64,000 nt of DNA from an uncultured Eubacteriales bacterium (GCA_910584745.1 CAJUDG010000003.1:1-64000), one strand, 5' to 3'. Shown: positions 32,041-41,963, counted from the stretch's first letter. Translations and numbers: made by a program. The notes: generated by a model from the letters alone, not told the origin.

Positions 32041-34638
32041 ATGGAAGGAATCAGGGACGTTGGCATGGAGCAGGTCAGGAATACAGCCGGATACAGGCAG
32101 GCCGTAAAGGCCGGGCCCCAGGCGGAGACCGCACCCATAGAGCGGGCGGTCCCCCAGGCTGCGGCATCGGTGGACCGGCATACGGGCCGGGCAAATCAAG
32201 CTGAAATCAAAATGCAGGGGGCGCGTCAGGCGCTGCAGGCCGGCGAAGCCGCCATAAGGGAGGTCCTGGACGGCGTAAAACAGCTTGAGGACCTGGCTGC
32301 AAAGGCCGCTGAGGATGGGAGCCCGGACCGGGAGGCCCTTGGAGAGGAGCTGTCAAAGCTTAAGCAGGAGCTTATGCGCATTATGGGCGGCGGGGCTCTG
32401 GGGAACGGACTGCTCTCCATCGAGGGCAGCTCCGGGCAGAGCGCCATAAACGAGCTGCCCATGTGGCTGCTCTGGGGCATTTCAAGTTCCCCGGACCCGG
32501 ACCAGCTCCTTGCGGCACTGGGGCTGGACAAGAGCGCCAGCGGCAGCGAGATAATGGCGGCAATAAAAAATCTGCCACTGGACGACCCCGGCGCCGGGTA
32601 TCTGGCGGCGGTATACCTGGGCGCGGTGATAGCCGGGGGCGGCTCTGATAAGCTGGACCCAGACATGGCCGCCCAGGGGCTTTTGCGGCTGCTTGAGGCC
32701 ATGCAGAACGGCCTGCCCCCGGACGAGGCGGTGTCGGAGCTGACTGATGGCCTGTTCGAGAGCCTGGAGGATTTCCAGCGGCAGTTTTTGGATGGGCTGG
32801 CTCCGGGGATGGAGGCGTTCTTCTCCAACCTCTTGCTGGGCGGCAGCTTCTCCCTGCCGGACCTCATGGACCTGCTCTCGGGCGGCGGCATGGGGGATGT
32901 GGACCTGCTGATGACCCTTCTGGCGGCGCTGGACGCGGCGGAGGGTATGCCCCTGGAGCCGGGGAGTGAGGGCGCTGAGACCGTCCGGGATCAGTCAGCC
33001 CAGCAGGCCCCTCAGTCCCAGAACATGGGCGGCACGATGGCAGAGGGTCGGGACCTCTCAGGGGTCAGCTATGACGCGGAGACGCGTACCGTAACCATAG
33101 GCGGCAATGAGACCGTGGCCCTGCGCGGGCAGGATGTGGAGGCCCTGGACCTGACCGGCCAGGGTCAGGTGGAGCTTGAGGGGGCCGGGGCCAAGCAGGT
33201 GGCGGTGAACAGCCCCCAGGCCCAGCTTCATACCGACGGCGAGACCCACATGCAGGAGCTCAGCTTCGGGGAGAAGACAGCACTGACTTTGTCCGGCACC
33301 GGGCTTACCCATATAGGCGGCATAAAGGGCGGGCCGGACAGCGTCCTGCACCTCAAGGAGGGGGCCTTTGTACTGGAGCGACAGGATATCGAGCCGCCGG
33401 TCTGCGTGGTAATAGACGGCGCGGTGGTGCTCCAGGCCCCAAGGGAGAGCCATGTGTTCAACGCCCTGGGCGAGGAGCTGGAGCCCTACGACCTGATGTG
33501 GAAGACCATGTTCCCGGGGTGGAGCTCCATCGAGGGCATGACAATAGACGGCCGCCACGCCCAGATGGCGCTTCTAAGAAACGCACAGCCGGATATCGCC
33601 CGCCTATGGCTTTTAAAGGGCGACCCCTCCCAGGGGTATCCGGCGCACCTTATCGCCCTGGAGGGCCGGGGCATGTCCGGGGAGCTGCGGACCCGGTACG
33701 TGTACCTTCAGTGGAGCCGTATGCAGAGAAAATTTATCCCCATATCCATGTTCCCCAACCCCTTCACCGTCACCGGCGGCGAGGAGGATACTGACTGGCG
33801 CTATGAGGAGGACAGCCGCACCCTTCGGGTGCTCACCGGAAAAGTGACCGGCCTTACGGGCGGCACAGGTACCGACGCCGGGGACCGTCCTTTCAGCGGA
33901 CGGCTGGCCATTGCCGACGGTATAGGCCGGGTGGAGCTGACCCTAGACGGGGTGATGTGCAGCGTGCCCTCCGGCAGGGCGTGCAGCCTGGGCGGCGGCA
34001 ATCGGGTGACCCTGCTATTAAAGCGCGGCACCGAGAGCGTCTTTGAGAGCGGCGCGGGCTGCGCGGGCATCTCCCTTGGGGACGGCACCTCCCTCTCCAT
34101 CGACCAGACCGGGGCCCATAGCCAGCCCGAGGGCTCACTGACCGCCAAGGGCGGCGCGGCCAGCCCGGGCATCGGCAGGGACAGGGGCCGGGGCGGCGGC
34201 CAGTCCGTGTCCATAATTATAAGGGGCGGCAGGGTCACGGCCATAGAGGGCAGGCGGGCCTCTGCCGGAAGCAGCGTTCCCCGCAGCGCCATCGCGGGGC
34301 TCAGGGCCTCCGCCCGGGCGCTTAGACTGGACGCCATGGACATCTCCACCAAGGAGGCCGCAAAGGAGGCGGTGAAGCAGCTCTCGGCCGGGCGGCGCTG
34401 GGTCAGCCGTTTGCAGGAGGCCTATAGGGCCGTGTACGGCAAGCTGGGCCAGAGCCTTTCGGACCCCGGAAGCATCAAGCGGTACGCAAATGTGGTGCAA
34501 AACGGCGAGGAGGCCGGGGCGCTGATGTGGGAGATGCGTCAGGAGCTGGCCCAGTCGCCTATGGGGGTCTACGGCCAGTGGGAGACTGATGATGTGGACC
34601 AGATGCTGAAGGCCATGGAGAATATGATAAATCAGTAG
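32041..34638 (+). CDS. Large repeat-containing protein with flagellin-like N-terminal helices
   Basis: The 865-residue protein is not assigned to a named family. It has no signal peptide or membrane helix. Residues about 55-115 form amphipathic helices with flagellin D0/D1-like wording (ARQALQAGEAAIREVLDGVKQLEDLAAKAA, then ALGEELSKLKQELMRI). Residues about 120-320 are acidic and helical. Residues 345-480 and about 600-740 are beta-rich, with the Gly-rich G-I-G...GG...I-I-I-R-G-G-R-V-T-A style of right-handed beta-helix or carbohydrate-binding repeats. The C-terminus is helical. It may be an intracellular or non-classically exported filament or scaffold protein. ATG behind AAGGGGGC. Confidence 0.6.
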   Translation: MEGIRDVGMEQVRNTAGYRQAVKAGPQAETAPIERAVPQAAASVDRHTGRANQAEIKMQGARQALQAGEAAIREVLDGVKQLEDLAAKAAEDGSPDREALGEELSKLKQELMRIMGGGALGNGLLSIEGSSGQSAINELPMWLLWGISSSPDPDQLLAALGLDKSASGSEIMAAIKNLPLDDPGAGYLAAVYLGAVIAGGGSDKLDPDMAAQGLLRLLEAMQNGLPPDEAVSELTDGLFESLEDFQRQFLDGLAPGMEAFFSNLLLGGSFSLPDLMDLLSGGGMGDVDLLMTLLAALDAAEGMPLEPGSEGAETVRDQSAQQAPQSQNMGGTMAEGRDLSGVSYDAETRTVTIGGNETVALRGQDVEALDLTGQGQVELEGAGAKQVAVNSPQAQLHTDGETHMQELSFGEKTALTLSGTGLTHIGGIKGGPDSVLHLKEGAFVLERQDIEPPVCVVIDGAVVLQAPRESHVFNALGEELEPYDLMWKTMFPGWSSIEGMTIDGRHAQMALLRNAQPDIARLWLLKGDPSQGYPAHLIALEGRGMSGELRTRYVYLQWSRMQRKFIPISMFPNPFTVTGGEEDTDWRYEEDSRTLRVLTGKVTGLTGGTGTDAGDRPFSGRLAIADGIGRVELTLDGVMCSVPSGRACSLGGGNRVTLLLKRGTESVFESGAGCAGISLGDGTSLSIDQTGAHSQPEGSLTAKGGAASPGIGRDRGRGGGQSVSIIIRGGRVTAIEGRRASAGSSVPRSAIAGLRASARALRLDAMDISTKEAAKEAVKQLSAGRRWVSRLQEAYRAVYGKLGQSLSDPGSIKRYANVVQNGEEAGALMWEMRQELAQSPMGVYGQWETDDVDQMLKAMENMINQ

Positions 34639-34650
34639 GAGGTACGGGCT

Positions 34651-35178
34651 TTGAAAAGGTTTAAGGTTATCGGAAGTGTTGGAGCTGTGATATTGGCCCT
34701 AAGTCTGGCGGCAAATGTTTTTCTTGGAACACAGTATGCCAAGTACATCGAAGCGTGCAGGCACGACAGCTTTGAGACAATGCGGGTTGTGTGCTCATTT
34801 GAGGGCGTCTGCGAGAAGGTTGCCCAGATTGCGGAGGGCGGCAGCATTGATGAGGCAGACCTGAGGTGGCTTCAGGAATATGTGGCGCACACATGTTTCA
34901 AATTTCAGAATTACGCCGTCGAGCGCGGGCTTGAGCGCTGCCCGGAGGAGGACAATATATTTGCTAAGTTCATGGACCTGAAGGATATAGTGTTCAAAAT
35001 AGAAGACGGAAACAATATCCCAGACTATATTTTGGCGGCCATAGAGAGAGGCGGTCACGTTGAGTATCTGAAAAAGTTGTCAGATATCAGCAGGGACTTT
35101 CTTAAGGAGCGGGAGAATTCAGAAACAGGTCCAAACGATGGGGCGGAGTTCTGGAAATACTATTTAAGCAGGAGGTAG
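34651..35178 (+). CDS. Membrane-anchored protein of unknown function
   Basis: A 175-residue protein with one N-terminal transmembrane helix (residues about 8-28) followed by a helical extracytoplasmic or cytoplasmic domain. No family recognised. TTG start behind AGGAGG, 12 nt after the preceding large gene, so the two are likely an operon. The anchor could connect the large protein to the membrane, but that is only inferred from adjacency. Confidence 0.6.
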   Translation: MKRFKVIGSVGAVILALSLAANVFLGTQYAKYIEACRHDSFETMRVVCSFEGVCEKVAQIAEGGSIDEADLRWLQEYVAHTCFKFQNYAVERGLERCPEEDNIFAKFMDLKDIVFKIEDGNNIPDYILAAIERGGHVEYLKKLSDISRDFLKERENSETGPNDGAEFWKYYLSRR

Positions 35179-35225
35179 AGAGTGGCCTTGGCTAAGAAAA
35201 AATTTTCCACGCCCCCAATATATGG

Positions 35226-35254
35226 TGGACATTCGGCCATTTCTGTGATAAAAT
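35226..35254 (+). promoter_or_regulatory. Promoter of the GH3-luxS pair
   Basis: TGGACA (35226-35231), 17-bp spacer, TAAAAT (35249-35254). Confidence 0.55.
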
Positions 35255-35297
35255 AATCTTGCCCGAAATATTAAACAGAAAGGGGTATATTTTAGTA

Positions 35298-37556
35298 ATG
35301 GACGTCAAACAACTTGTATCGCAAATGACTCTGGAGGAGAAGGCAAAGTTCTGCTCCGGCGCGGATTTCTGGCATGTGGAGGGCCTGGAGCGCCTGGGCA
35401 TCCCCTCTGTGATGGTGACCGACGGCCCCTGCGGCCTGCGCAAGCAGGCGGGGGAGAGCGACCACCTGGGCCTGAACGCCTCTGTAAAGGCCATAAGCTA
35501 CCCCACAGGCTCATGCGTTGCCTGCTCCTTTGACCGGGAGCTCCTTAAGGAGTCCGGCGAGTACCTGGGCGACGAGTGCCAGGCCGAGGACGTGGCGGTG
35601 CTTTTGGGTCCGGCGGTGAACATCAAGCGCTCTCCCTTATGCGGGCGCAACTTCGAGTATTTCTCAGAGGATCCCTATCTTGCGGGCGAGCTCTCCGCGG
35701 CCTATATCAACGGCGTGCAGAGCAAGAACGTGGGCACCAGCCTTAAGCACTTCGCTGCAAACTCCCAGGAGCACAGGCGCATGACGAGCTCCAGCGAGGT
35801 GGACGAGCGCACCCTTCGGGAGATATACCTGCCCGCCTTTGAAAAGTCCATAAAGCAGGCGAAGCCCTGGACCGTCATGTGCTCCTATAATAAGCTTAAC
35901 GGCGTGTTCGCGTCTGAGAACCACCGCCTGCTTACTGAGATACTCCGGGATGAGTGGGGATTCGATGGCGCCGTAATGAGCGACTGGGGCGCGGTGAATG
36001 ACCGGGTAAAGGGCGTGCCCGCGGGCATGGACCTGGAGATGCCCGGCCCTGGAAACGGCAATACCGAGAAGCTCATAGCCGCCGTAAAGGCCGGAGAGAT
36101 GAAGGAGAGCGACCTGGACACGGCCGTCGAGCGCATACTGGACTTCGTGTTCAAGTACACCGAGAACCGTAAGCCCGACACCAAGTTCGACTATGAGGGC
36201 CACCACGAGAAGGCCCGGCAGATGGCCGCAGAGTCCATGGTGCTATTAAAGAACGACGGCATACTGCCCTTAAAGAAGGATGAGAAGGCAGCTTTCATCG
36301 GCAAGTTCGCCAATGAGCCCCGGTTCCAGGGCGGCGGCAGCTCCCACGTGAACAGCTATAAGGTTTCCGGCTCAGTTGAGGCCGCAAAGGAATACGGCGT
36401 TATCTATGCCCAGGGCTACGACACAAAGTCTCAGGAGCCCGACGAGGGGCTTATCGCGGAGGCCGTTAAGACGGCAAAAGAGGCTGGCGCTGCTGTGGTC
36501 TTCATCGGCATCACCGATGCCATGGAGAGCGAGGGCTTTGACCGTGCCGACATGAAGATACCCGCCTGCCAGCAGAAGCTGTTGGAGGAAGTGATAAAGG
36601 TCCAGCCCAACACCATCGTGGTGGTGGAGTGCGGCAGCGCCATAGAGATGCCCTGGATAGACGATGTGCGCGGCGTGCTCTACGCCTATCTTGGCGGCGA
36701 GGCGGTGGGCCCAGCTGTAGTTGACCTGCTGTACGGCGAAAAGAACCCATGCGGAAAGCTGGCGGAGACCTTCCCGTTGAGGCTTGAGGACAACCCCTCG
36801 TACCTCTACTACCTGGGCGAGGGCGACCGCACCGAGTACCGGGAGGGCATCTTCGTGGGTTATCGCTATTACGACAAGAAGGATTTGCCCGTGCTGTTCC
36901 CATTCGGCTATGGCTTGAGCTATACCCAGTATGAGTACAGCGATCTGACCCTGGACAAGACCAGCATGAAGGACACGGATACCCTGACAGTCAGCGTGAA
37001 GGTAAAGAACGTGGGGGACCGCGCCGGTAAGGAGATAGTCCAGCTCTATGTGGCGGACGACCAGAGCACGGCTATACGCCCGGTAAAGGAGCTCAAGGGC
37101 TTCGACAAGGTGGAGCTGGCCCCCGGCGAGGAGAAGACCGTCAGCTTTACCCTTGACAAGCGGGCCTTCGCCTACTATAACACGGAAATAAGCGACTGGC
37201 ACGTGGAGACCGGCAGCTTTACCGTCATGATAGGCAAGTCCAGCCGTGACATCCAGCTCTGCGCCAAGGTGGACGTTGAGAGCACCCAGACCCTCAAGAA
37301 GACCTACAGCTGGAACAGCACTATCGGCGACATCATGGCCGACCCCAAGGGCGCCCAGATGATGGGCCAGATGATGCAGGCCATGAATCCCATGCCCGCT
37401 CCCGAGGAGGGCGCGGACGACGGCATAATGGGGGAGAGCGGTATGCAGGCCATGATGAACTATATGCCCCTTAGGGGTCTTGTGATGTTCGCCGGCGGCA
37501 GCAAGGAGGCTGAGCAGGGTCTCCAGCAGCTTATCGACGCGCTGAACGCTCAATAA
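35298..37556 (+). CDS. Glycoside hydrolase family 3 (beta-glucosidase-like)
   Basis: The 752-residue enzyme has the GH3 barrel with the nucleophile motif GAVMSDWGAV (Asp near residue 223) and LGPAVNIKRSPLCGRNFEYFSEDPYLAG, the second alpha/beta domain, and a C-terminal fibronectin-III-like domain (about 550-660). It likely removes beta-linked glucose or similar sugars from oligosaccharides inside the cell, as no signal peptide is present. A methionine-rich extension (about 690-752) after the last domain is unusual. I start at ATG 35298. luxS follows 26 nt later. Confidence 0.9.
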   Translation: MDVKQLVSQMTLEEKAKFCSGADFWHVEGLERLGIPSVMVTDGPCGLRKQAGESDHLGLNASVKAISYPTGSCVACSFDRELLKESGEYLGDECQAEDVAVLLGPAVNIKRSPLCGRNFEYFSEDPYLAGELSAAYINGVQSKNVGTSLKHFAANSQEHRRMTSSSEVDERTLREIYLPAFEKSIKQAKPWTVMCSYNKLNGVFASENHRLLTEILRDEWGFDGAVMSDWGAVNDRVKGVPAGMDLEMPGPGNGNTEKLIAAVKAGEMKESDLDTAVERILDFVFKYTENRKPDTKFDYEGHHEKARQMAAESMVLLKNDGILPLKKDEKAAFIGKFANEPRFQGGGSSHVNSYKVSGSVEAAKEYGVIYAQGYDTKSQEPDEGLIAEAVKTAKEAGAAVVFIGITDAMESEGFDRADMKIPACQQKLLEEVIKVQPNTIVVVECGSAIEMPWIDDVRGVLYAYLGGEAVGPAVVDLLYGEKNPCGKLAETFPLRLEDNPSYLYYLGEGDRTEYREGIFVGYRYYDKKDLPVLFPFGYGLSYTQYEYSDLTLDKTSMKDTDTLTVSVKVKNVGDRAGKEIVQLYVADDQSTAIRPVKELKGFDKVELAPGEEKTVSFTLDKRAFAYYNTEISDWHVETGSFTVMIGKSSRDIQLCAKVDVESTQTLKKTYSWNSTIGDIMADPKGAQMMGQMMQAMNPMPAPEEGADDGIMGESGMQAMMNYMPLRGLVMFAGGSKEAEQGLQQLIDALNAQ

Positions 37557-37582
37557 TCTTTAATTATAGAAAGGCAGCAAGA

Positions 37583-38044
37583 ATGAAAACAATAGCAAGC
37601 TTTACAGTAAACCACGACAAGCTGGAGAAAGGCATGTACGTGTCCAGGGTGGACGGAGACGTTATCACCTATGATATCCGCATGAAGAAGCCCAATATGG
37701 GCGATTATCTCAACAACGGCCAGCTGCACACCTTCGAGCACCTGTTCGCCACCTACGCCAGGAACACGGAACTCTCGGACAGCGTTATCTACGTGGGTCC
37801 CATGGGCTGCCGCACGGGCTTCTATCTGCTCCTTCGGGACAGCGTGAGCAAGGAACAGGCCATAGCCCTGGTGCAGGAGTCATTTAAGTTCATCTCCACC
37901 TTCGACGATGTTATCCCCGGCAGCAAGCGGCAGGAGTGCGGCAATTATCTTGAGCACGACCTGCCCGGAGCCAGGGAGGTCGCAAAGGATATGCTGGAGG
38001 TGCTGAAGGGCTGGGCCCCGAAAGACATGGAGTACGCAGAATAA
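37583..38044 (+). CDS. luxS: S-ribosylhomocysteine lyase LuxS
   Basis: LuxS splits S-ribosylhomocysteine to homocysteine and the autoinducer-2 precursor, recycling SAM by-products. The metal site is complete: HTFEH near residue 50, the catalytic Cys in GPMGCRTGFYL near residue 80, and ECGNYLEHDL near residue 116. At 153 residues it is the usual length. GAAAGG Shine-Dalgarno. It follows the GH3 gene closely. Confidence 0.96.
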   Translation: MKTIASFTVNHDKLEKGMYVSRVDGDVITYDIRMKKPNMGDYLNNGQLHTFEHLFATYARNTELSDSVIYVGPMGCRTGFYLLLRDSVSKEQAIALVQESFKFISTFDDVIPGSKRQECGNYLEHDLPGAREVAKDMLEVLKGWAPKDMEYAE

Positions 38045-38218
38045 CCGACATAATATCACGCCCGCCAGTGGTACAATATGAGCCGTTGGTCCGAAGATAT
38101 GGAAATTCCTGGAAGACTTTTGCATAAATTATCCTGCAAGGGCATAGACTTTGGAATGGTATCGGACCAAAATACGGAGGGACGAGCTTTTGCCCTCCAA
38201 AGAAAGGAATGTGCTCAT

Positions 38219-38917
38219 ATGAAGAAAAGACTTCTGGCGGCGGTGCTGGCGGTAACTCTGGCGGTTATACCAATGATGAGTGCCGGCGCATCGGCAAAAG
38301 GCGGGGGCCTGAGCGACTACATCAAGGTGACCGGCTATGATCCCAAGGCGGACTATATGACCCTGATGCTTCGGGCCCTGAAGAATGGCGGAACCTACGC
38401 CATGCAGGTGGGCGCCATTTACGAGCAGCAGCGCAACATGAAGATCGACGACCTGAAGATGTCCTATGCGAAGACCAGCTATTTTACCGACTATACCACC
38501 GCAAAGGAGATCCTGGCGGCCATCGACGCGGCAAATAGGCCGAAGCCCAGCTATACCGAGGAGGACCTGGACCTGCTGGCCAGGATAATCAACGCCGAGG
38601 CTGGCTGCGACTGGATACCGGACTGGGTCCAGCGGATGGTGGGCAGCGTGGTGCTCAACCGGGTGAAAAGCAAGTATTTCCCCAACACCATCCGGGAGGT
38701 CATCTACCAGCCCGGCCAATACGGCCCGGTGTATAACGGCATGATACACTATACCCCCACGAAAAAGGCCATAGAGAACGCCAGGTACGTGCTGGAAAAC
38801 GGAAGCACCTGCCCGGACAATGTCACCGGCCAAAACGGGGTAATATCCGGCAGCGGGGTATATACCAGCTATTACGACAGTATACTTGGCACCACAATCT
38901 ATTTCTGCTATACCTGA
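38219..38917 (+). CDS. Secreted SleB-type cell-wall hydrolase
   Basis: The 232-residue product has a signal peptide (cut after ASA near residue 24), a middle region of unknown role, and a Hydrolase_2/SleB domain (about 115-232) beginning LDLLARIINAEAGCDWIPDWVQRMVGSVVLNRV. SleB-type enzymes act on peptidoglycan, in spores on cortex. ATG at 38219 behind AAAGGA. The 38045-38218 leader has a distant inverted repeat (38086-38094 with 38162-38170) of unclear role. Last chromosomal gene before the element at 39 kb. Confidence 0.85.
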   Translation: MKKRLLAAVLAVTLAVIPMMSAGASAKGGGLSDYIKVTGYDPKADYMTLMLRALKNGGTYAMQVGAIYEQQRNMKIDDLKMSYAKTSYFTDYTTAKEILAAIDAANRPKPSYTEEDLDLLARIINAEAGCDWIPDWVQRMVGSVVLNRVKSKYFPNTIREVIYQPGQYGPVYNGMIHYTPTKKAIENARYVLENGSTCPDNVTGQNGVISGSGVYTSYYDSILGTTIYFCYT

Positions 38918-38925
38918 TATCGGCT

Positions 38926-40695
38926 TTATTGGGGCAGGGGTTCCGGGGAGGAACCCCTGCCCTTTGCATATGGCGTAATAGCAATCTCCCGGTGAAGAGG
39001 CCCAGAAGCAGGAATATGCACAACTGCGATGGCCTCTGTCAGACCGAGCCGGATATCCATGTTACTGCGGTTGCAAAAGAAAACAGACCTGCTTAAAAGC
39101 AAATATGCTTTAGCAAGTCTGTTTAGTGGTGGAGCCAAGCCCGAAGCACTCGAACTTTTATTGCGTTTCCGCTCTTTCTGGATTTTGAAATCAATATCGC
39201 CCCACATGATTTCTTTTTTATCGTCCCCATACCACGCTGTCAAAATAACTTTATCATCGTAGACAAAAATCTTATCCACAAAATATTCCAACAAGAAATC
39301 CCTCACAGTCGGGTCGTTCAAATCGGCGTTCTTATACTTGTCAAAAAAGTGTTGTATGCTAACTTCATTCTTTGCCACGGCGAGTTTGATTTTCTCTGCC
39401 TCGATAGCCTCTGTCAGTGCCTTTTTTCGGCTCTCCAATTCTCGCAACCGCTTTTGCGTTGTCTCAGAAAAAACGCCCATTTCTATTGCCCGGACAAGAT
39501 TATTCAGAGCCTTTTCCGTTTCTGTCCGCTCCGCTATCAAGCTATCAAGATACCCCTTGTCCTCATGCTCTTTCTTATAGTACTCCGCCACGTCAACAGC
39601 TAAAGAAGCAAGCAACTCCGTGTCCTGCAAGCACTTTGTCAGCATGAAACAGGCGATAGCCTCGATTTTATCTTTTTTCACATACTTTAACGTACACTTT
39701 TTCTTTTGGCTTGCACCGCAAACATAGTAATAATACTTTGTCCCGCCGTGGCCCGACGTACCAGAATAACCGTGCATGGGTGTCCCGCACTTGCCGCAGT
39801 AAAGTTTGCCTGTCAGCCAGAATCGCGGGGCCTCGTCCGGGGTCAAGCCGTTTGCCCTTTGACCGCCTTGACGCTTATTCAGTACCAATCGTTTTTGTGC
39901 CGCCTCGAATATCTCCGGGGACACGATAGCAGGCATACCGCCGGGGGTGACTATATCGCCATAGTGATACTCGCCTATATAGACCCGGTTATTCAAGATG
40001 TGCGCAAGAGAGTTGACGGAAAAGGGCTTTCCGCGAGTTGTGATAATACCCAGGTCGTTTATCTCCTTGGCGATATCCACCATGGGTTTCCCGGCGGCGT
40101 AGTCCTCGAAAATCTTTCGCACAAATGGGGCTGTCACCGGGTCAATGGCATACCGCTTTCTGTCTTTGCCAAACTCTGGCGCGGGCTCTGCCGCATACCC
40201 CAAAATTTTGTGTCCGTTATATAGGCAGTTTTGGGCGTTGTAGTAATTACCGCGCTTAATGTTCGTTGCCAACTGGCGGGAATAGTATTCTGCCAGGGAT
40301 TCCATGAAGCCCTCTATCAATGAGGATTCTGGATTGTCCCCCGCGATTGGCTCCGCAACATAGTGAATAGTACACCCGGCGTTTCGGATTTGCTTTTTTG
40401 CTATTGCCAGGTCAAACCTATCCCGCCCCAACCTGTCCGTTTTCCAGATGATAAGTGCGCTGGGCCTGATTTTGTCTATTTCCGCAAGCATGAGTTGAAA
40501 GCCGGGCCGCTGGTCGGTGGTTCCGCTAATGGCCTCGTCTTTGTACTCTTTAATAATTTGCAGACCGTGACCTTCGGCGTATTTTTGCGCGGCCTCCTGC
40601 TGTTGTTGGATAGATGTATCAGACTGCGCATGAGAAGAAAAACGGTAATACGCGATTGCAAAATTGTTGTCGTTCGGGATTGGCTTCTTTGCCAT
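38926..40695 (-). CDS. Large serine recombinase (element integrase)
   Basis: The 589-residue recombinase has the resolvase catalytic domain (AYYRFSSHAQSDTSIQQQ, catalytic Ser near residue 20; LIIWKTDRLGRD near residue 85), a recombinase domain, a zinc ribbon (LYCGKCGTPM...YYYYVCGASQKKKC, about 300-335) and a coiled coil (about 380-435). It probably integrates the element at the tRNA-Ala end. The natural C-terminus likely ends near SSSASGLAPP; the last 60 residues run through the attachment site and the antisense of a relic of another recombinase. ATG behind AAAGGAG. Confidence 0.9.
   Translation of the reverse strand: MAKKPIPNDNNFAIAYYRFSSHAQSDTSIQQQQEAAQKYAEGHGLQIIKEYKDEAISGTTDQRPGFQLMLAEIDKIRPSALIIWKTDRLGRDRFDLAIAKKQIRNAGCTIHYVAEPIAGDNPESSLIEGFMESLAEYYSRQLATNIKRGNYYNAQNCLYNGHKILGYAAEPAPEFGKDRKRYAIDPVTAPFVRKIFEDYAAGKPMVDIAKEINDLGIITTRGKPFSVNSLAHILNNRVYIGEYHYGDIVTPGGMPAIVSPEIFEAAQKRLVLNKRQGGQRANGLTPDEAPRFWLTGKLYCGKCGTPMHGYSGTSGHGGTKYYYYVCGASQKKKCTLKYVKKDKIEAIACFMLTKCLQDTELLASLAVDVAEYYKKEHEDKGYLDSLIAERTETEKALNNLVRAIEMGVFSETTQKRLRELESRKKALTEAIEAEKIKLAVAKNEVSIQHFFDKYKNADLNDPTVRDFLLEYFVDKIFVYDDKVILTAWYGDDKKEIMWGDIDFKIQKERKRNKSSSASGLAPPLNRLAKAYLLLSRSVFFCNRSNMDIRLGLTEAIAVVHIPASGPLHREIAITPYAKGRGSSPEPLPQ
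39025..39133. repeat. Left copy of element-end repeat (att-like)
   Basis: About 109 bp matching 46928-47035: the last codons of a plus-strand recombinase (QTEPDIHVTAVAKENRPA), a terminator-like hairpin (39084-39121) and GTTTAGTGGTGGA. From 39074 onward the copies differ by only one base. Homology stops at the GGTGGA core. Confidence 0.8.
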
Positions 40696-40784
40696 TGTTT
40701 TTGCTCCTTTCGATTAAAAGAAAAGGGGCCAAAATATACTATAAGAATTATAGCATATTTTGGCCCCTTTTACAAGTTGTATTA

Positions 40785-41963
40785 TCAAATTTGAATTGGC
40801 GCGAAGATATGCGCCAGGGCGGCAGTGATAAACAGGTCAAAATCAGGGGAATTCTGCTGATATATTCCCGCATATACTTTTATCCAACCCTTACAGTCGT
40901 CCGTTGGTTCCCAATTTACCAAATATTCAACCATAACACTAAACAGCGTTTCGAGCGCCGTATCGCCCCATATGCTTTTGATTTTGTACATCGTGCTTAT
41001 AACTCCGCTGCCTGTCAGCAAATAGGCAAGATTTTTTTCAAGCTGAAACGTCCGTGATGATGGCGCTCTCAGTGTGAAATTGGCATTATTGATATTGTCT
41101 ATCAGCATTTGTGTGTACTCGGTATCGCAATCGACTACACCGTTATCAACATACATCATTCTAAATTTTTGCGCCAAAGCACAAGCTATCATGTTGGCGT
41201 ATTCGTTATCATTCTGAATATTTAGTAGCTGTTCTGAAATCTGGTGTGCAAATTCATGACGAAAAACGCCTTCAAAGCGTACCCAATTTTTGCACTTGAT
41301 TGCTTTATCGTACTTTGCACCGTGACGGTCTATCTGTTCCATCTTTTTGTCATAAATCCGTAGTTGGGAATTGGACTGACTACTGCCTAAATAAATTGTC
41401 GGTATTTCCTTTTCGACAGCAAATCCCTGTAATTTCATGGGATTCTTCTTGTAGCATACTTCCCCGGTTTTTTCACTCTTGTACTCGCGGAAAATTGCTA
41501 CTTTCTTATTTTTCAAATCGTCATATATCTTAGTGGGATTTATGTTTTCGTCAATATAATCCACTGTCAGATCGATTCTGGATAATCGCATTGTATACAA
41601 ATCATCACGAGCAGATTGTAGCAACTGATAGACTTTCACGTTTTTAGCCGAACAATAGTAATCAAGTGCCTGTGCGCTAAATTTGATTATTATTCCCATG
41701 CTTCTGTGCAATTCGTGATACGCTATGGCTAAGTAAAATGGATGTTCGCCAAAGGTGATTGCGTTGGTATATCCTTGCGGAGCTTTTTTCTCGGGCCTTG
41801 CGTCACCATACACCGATATAAAATCGGTTTTTGATATGAATTTTTCAATAATCAATCCGGACACATCAATCCAGTCGAAAGAATCATCTATGACGAACTG
41901 GTCTTGATTTAGTTGCAGAACTATCGTACACTCATCAACCCCGAACTCTAATATGGTAAACAC
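40785..41963 (-). CDS. Rep_trans/MobT-like replication initiator-relaxase
   Basis: The 392-residue protein resembles the rolling-circle initiators of the Tn916 Orf20/MobT group: TMRLSRIDLTVDYID near residue 130, QLRIYDKKMEQ near residue 205 and WVRFEGVFRHEFAH near residue 225. It would nick the element for rolling-circle replication or mobilisation. The GTG at 41961-41963 overlaps the AAAAGAGG Shine-Dalgarno and cannot use it. The codon 8 nt downstream of AGAGG is ATA (41952-41954), a possible true start giving LEFGVDECTIV. It follows the FtsK-like gene, as orf20 follows orf21 in Tn916. Confidence 0.75.
   Translation of the reverse strand: MFTILEFGVDECTIVLQLNQDQFVIDDSFDWIDVSGLIIEKFISKTDFISVYGDARPEKKAPQGYTNAITFGEHPFYLAIAYHELHRSMGIIIKFSAQALDYYCSAKNVKVYQLLQSARDDLYTMRLSRIDLTVDYIDENINPTKIYDDLKNKKVAIFREYKSEKTGEVCYKKNPMKLQGFAVEKEIPTIYLGSSQSNSQLRIYDKKMEQIDRHGAKYDKAIKCKNWVRFEGVFRHEFAHQISEQLLNIQNDNEYANMIACALAQKFRMMYVDNGVVDCDTEYTQMLIDNINNANFTLRAPSSRTFQLEKNLAYLLTGSGVISTMYKIKSIWGDTALETLFSVMVEYLVNWEPTDDCKGWIKVYAGIYQQNSPDFDLFITAALAHIFAPIQI

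Noticed and set aside
38086..38170. Inverted repeat TTGGTCCGA/TCGGACCAA upstream of the SleB-like gene
   Set aside because: Arms are 67 bp apart with no clear promoter or terminator geometry; listed only within the gene entry.
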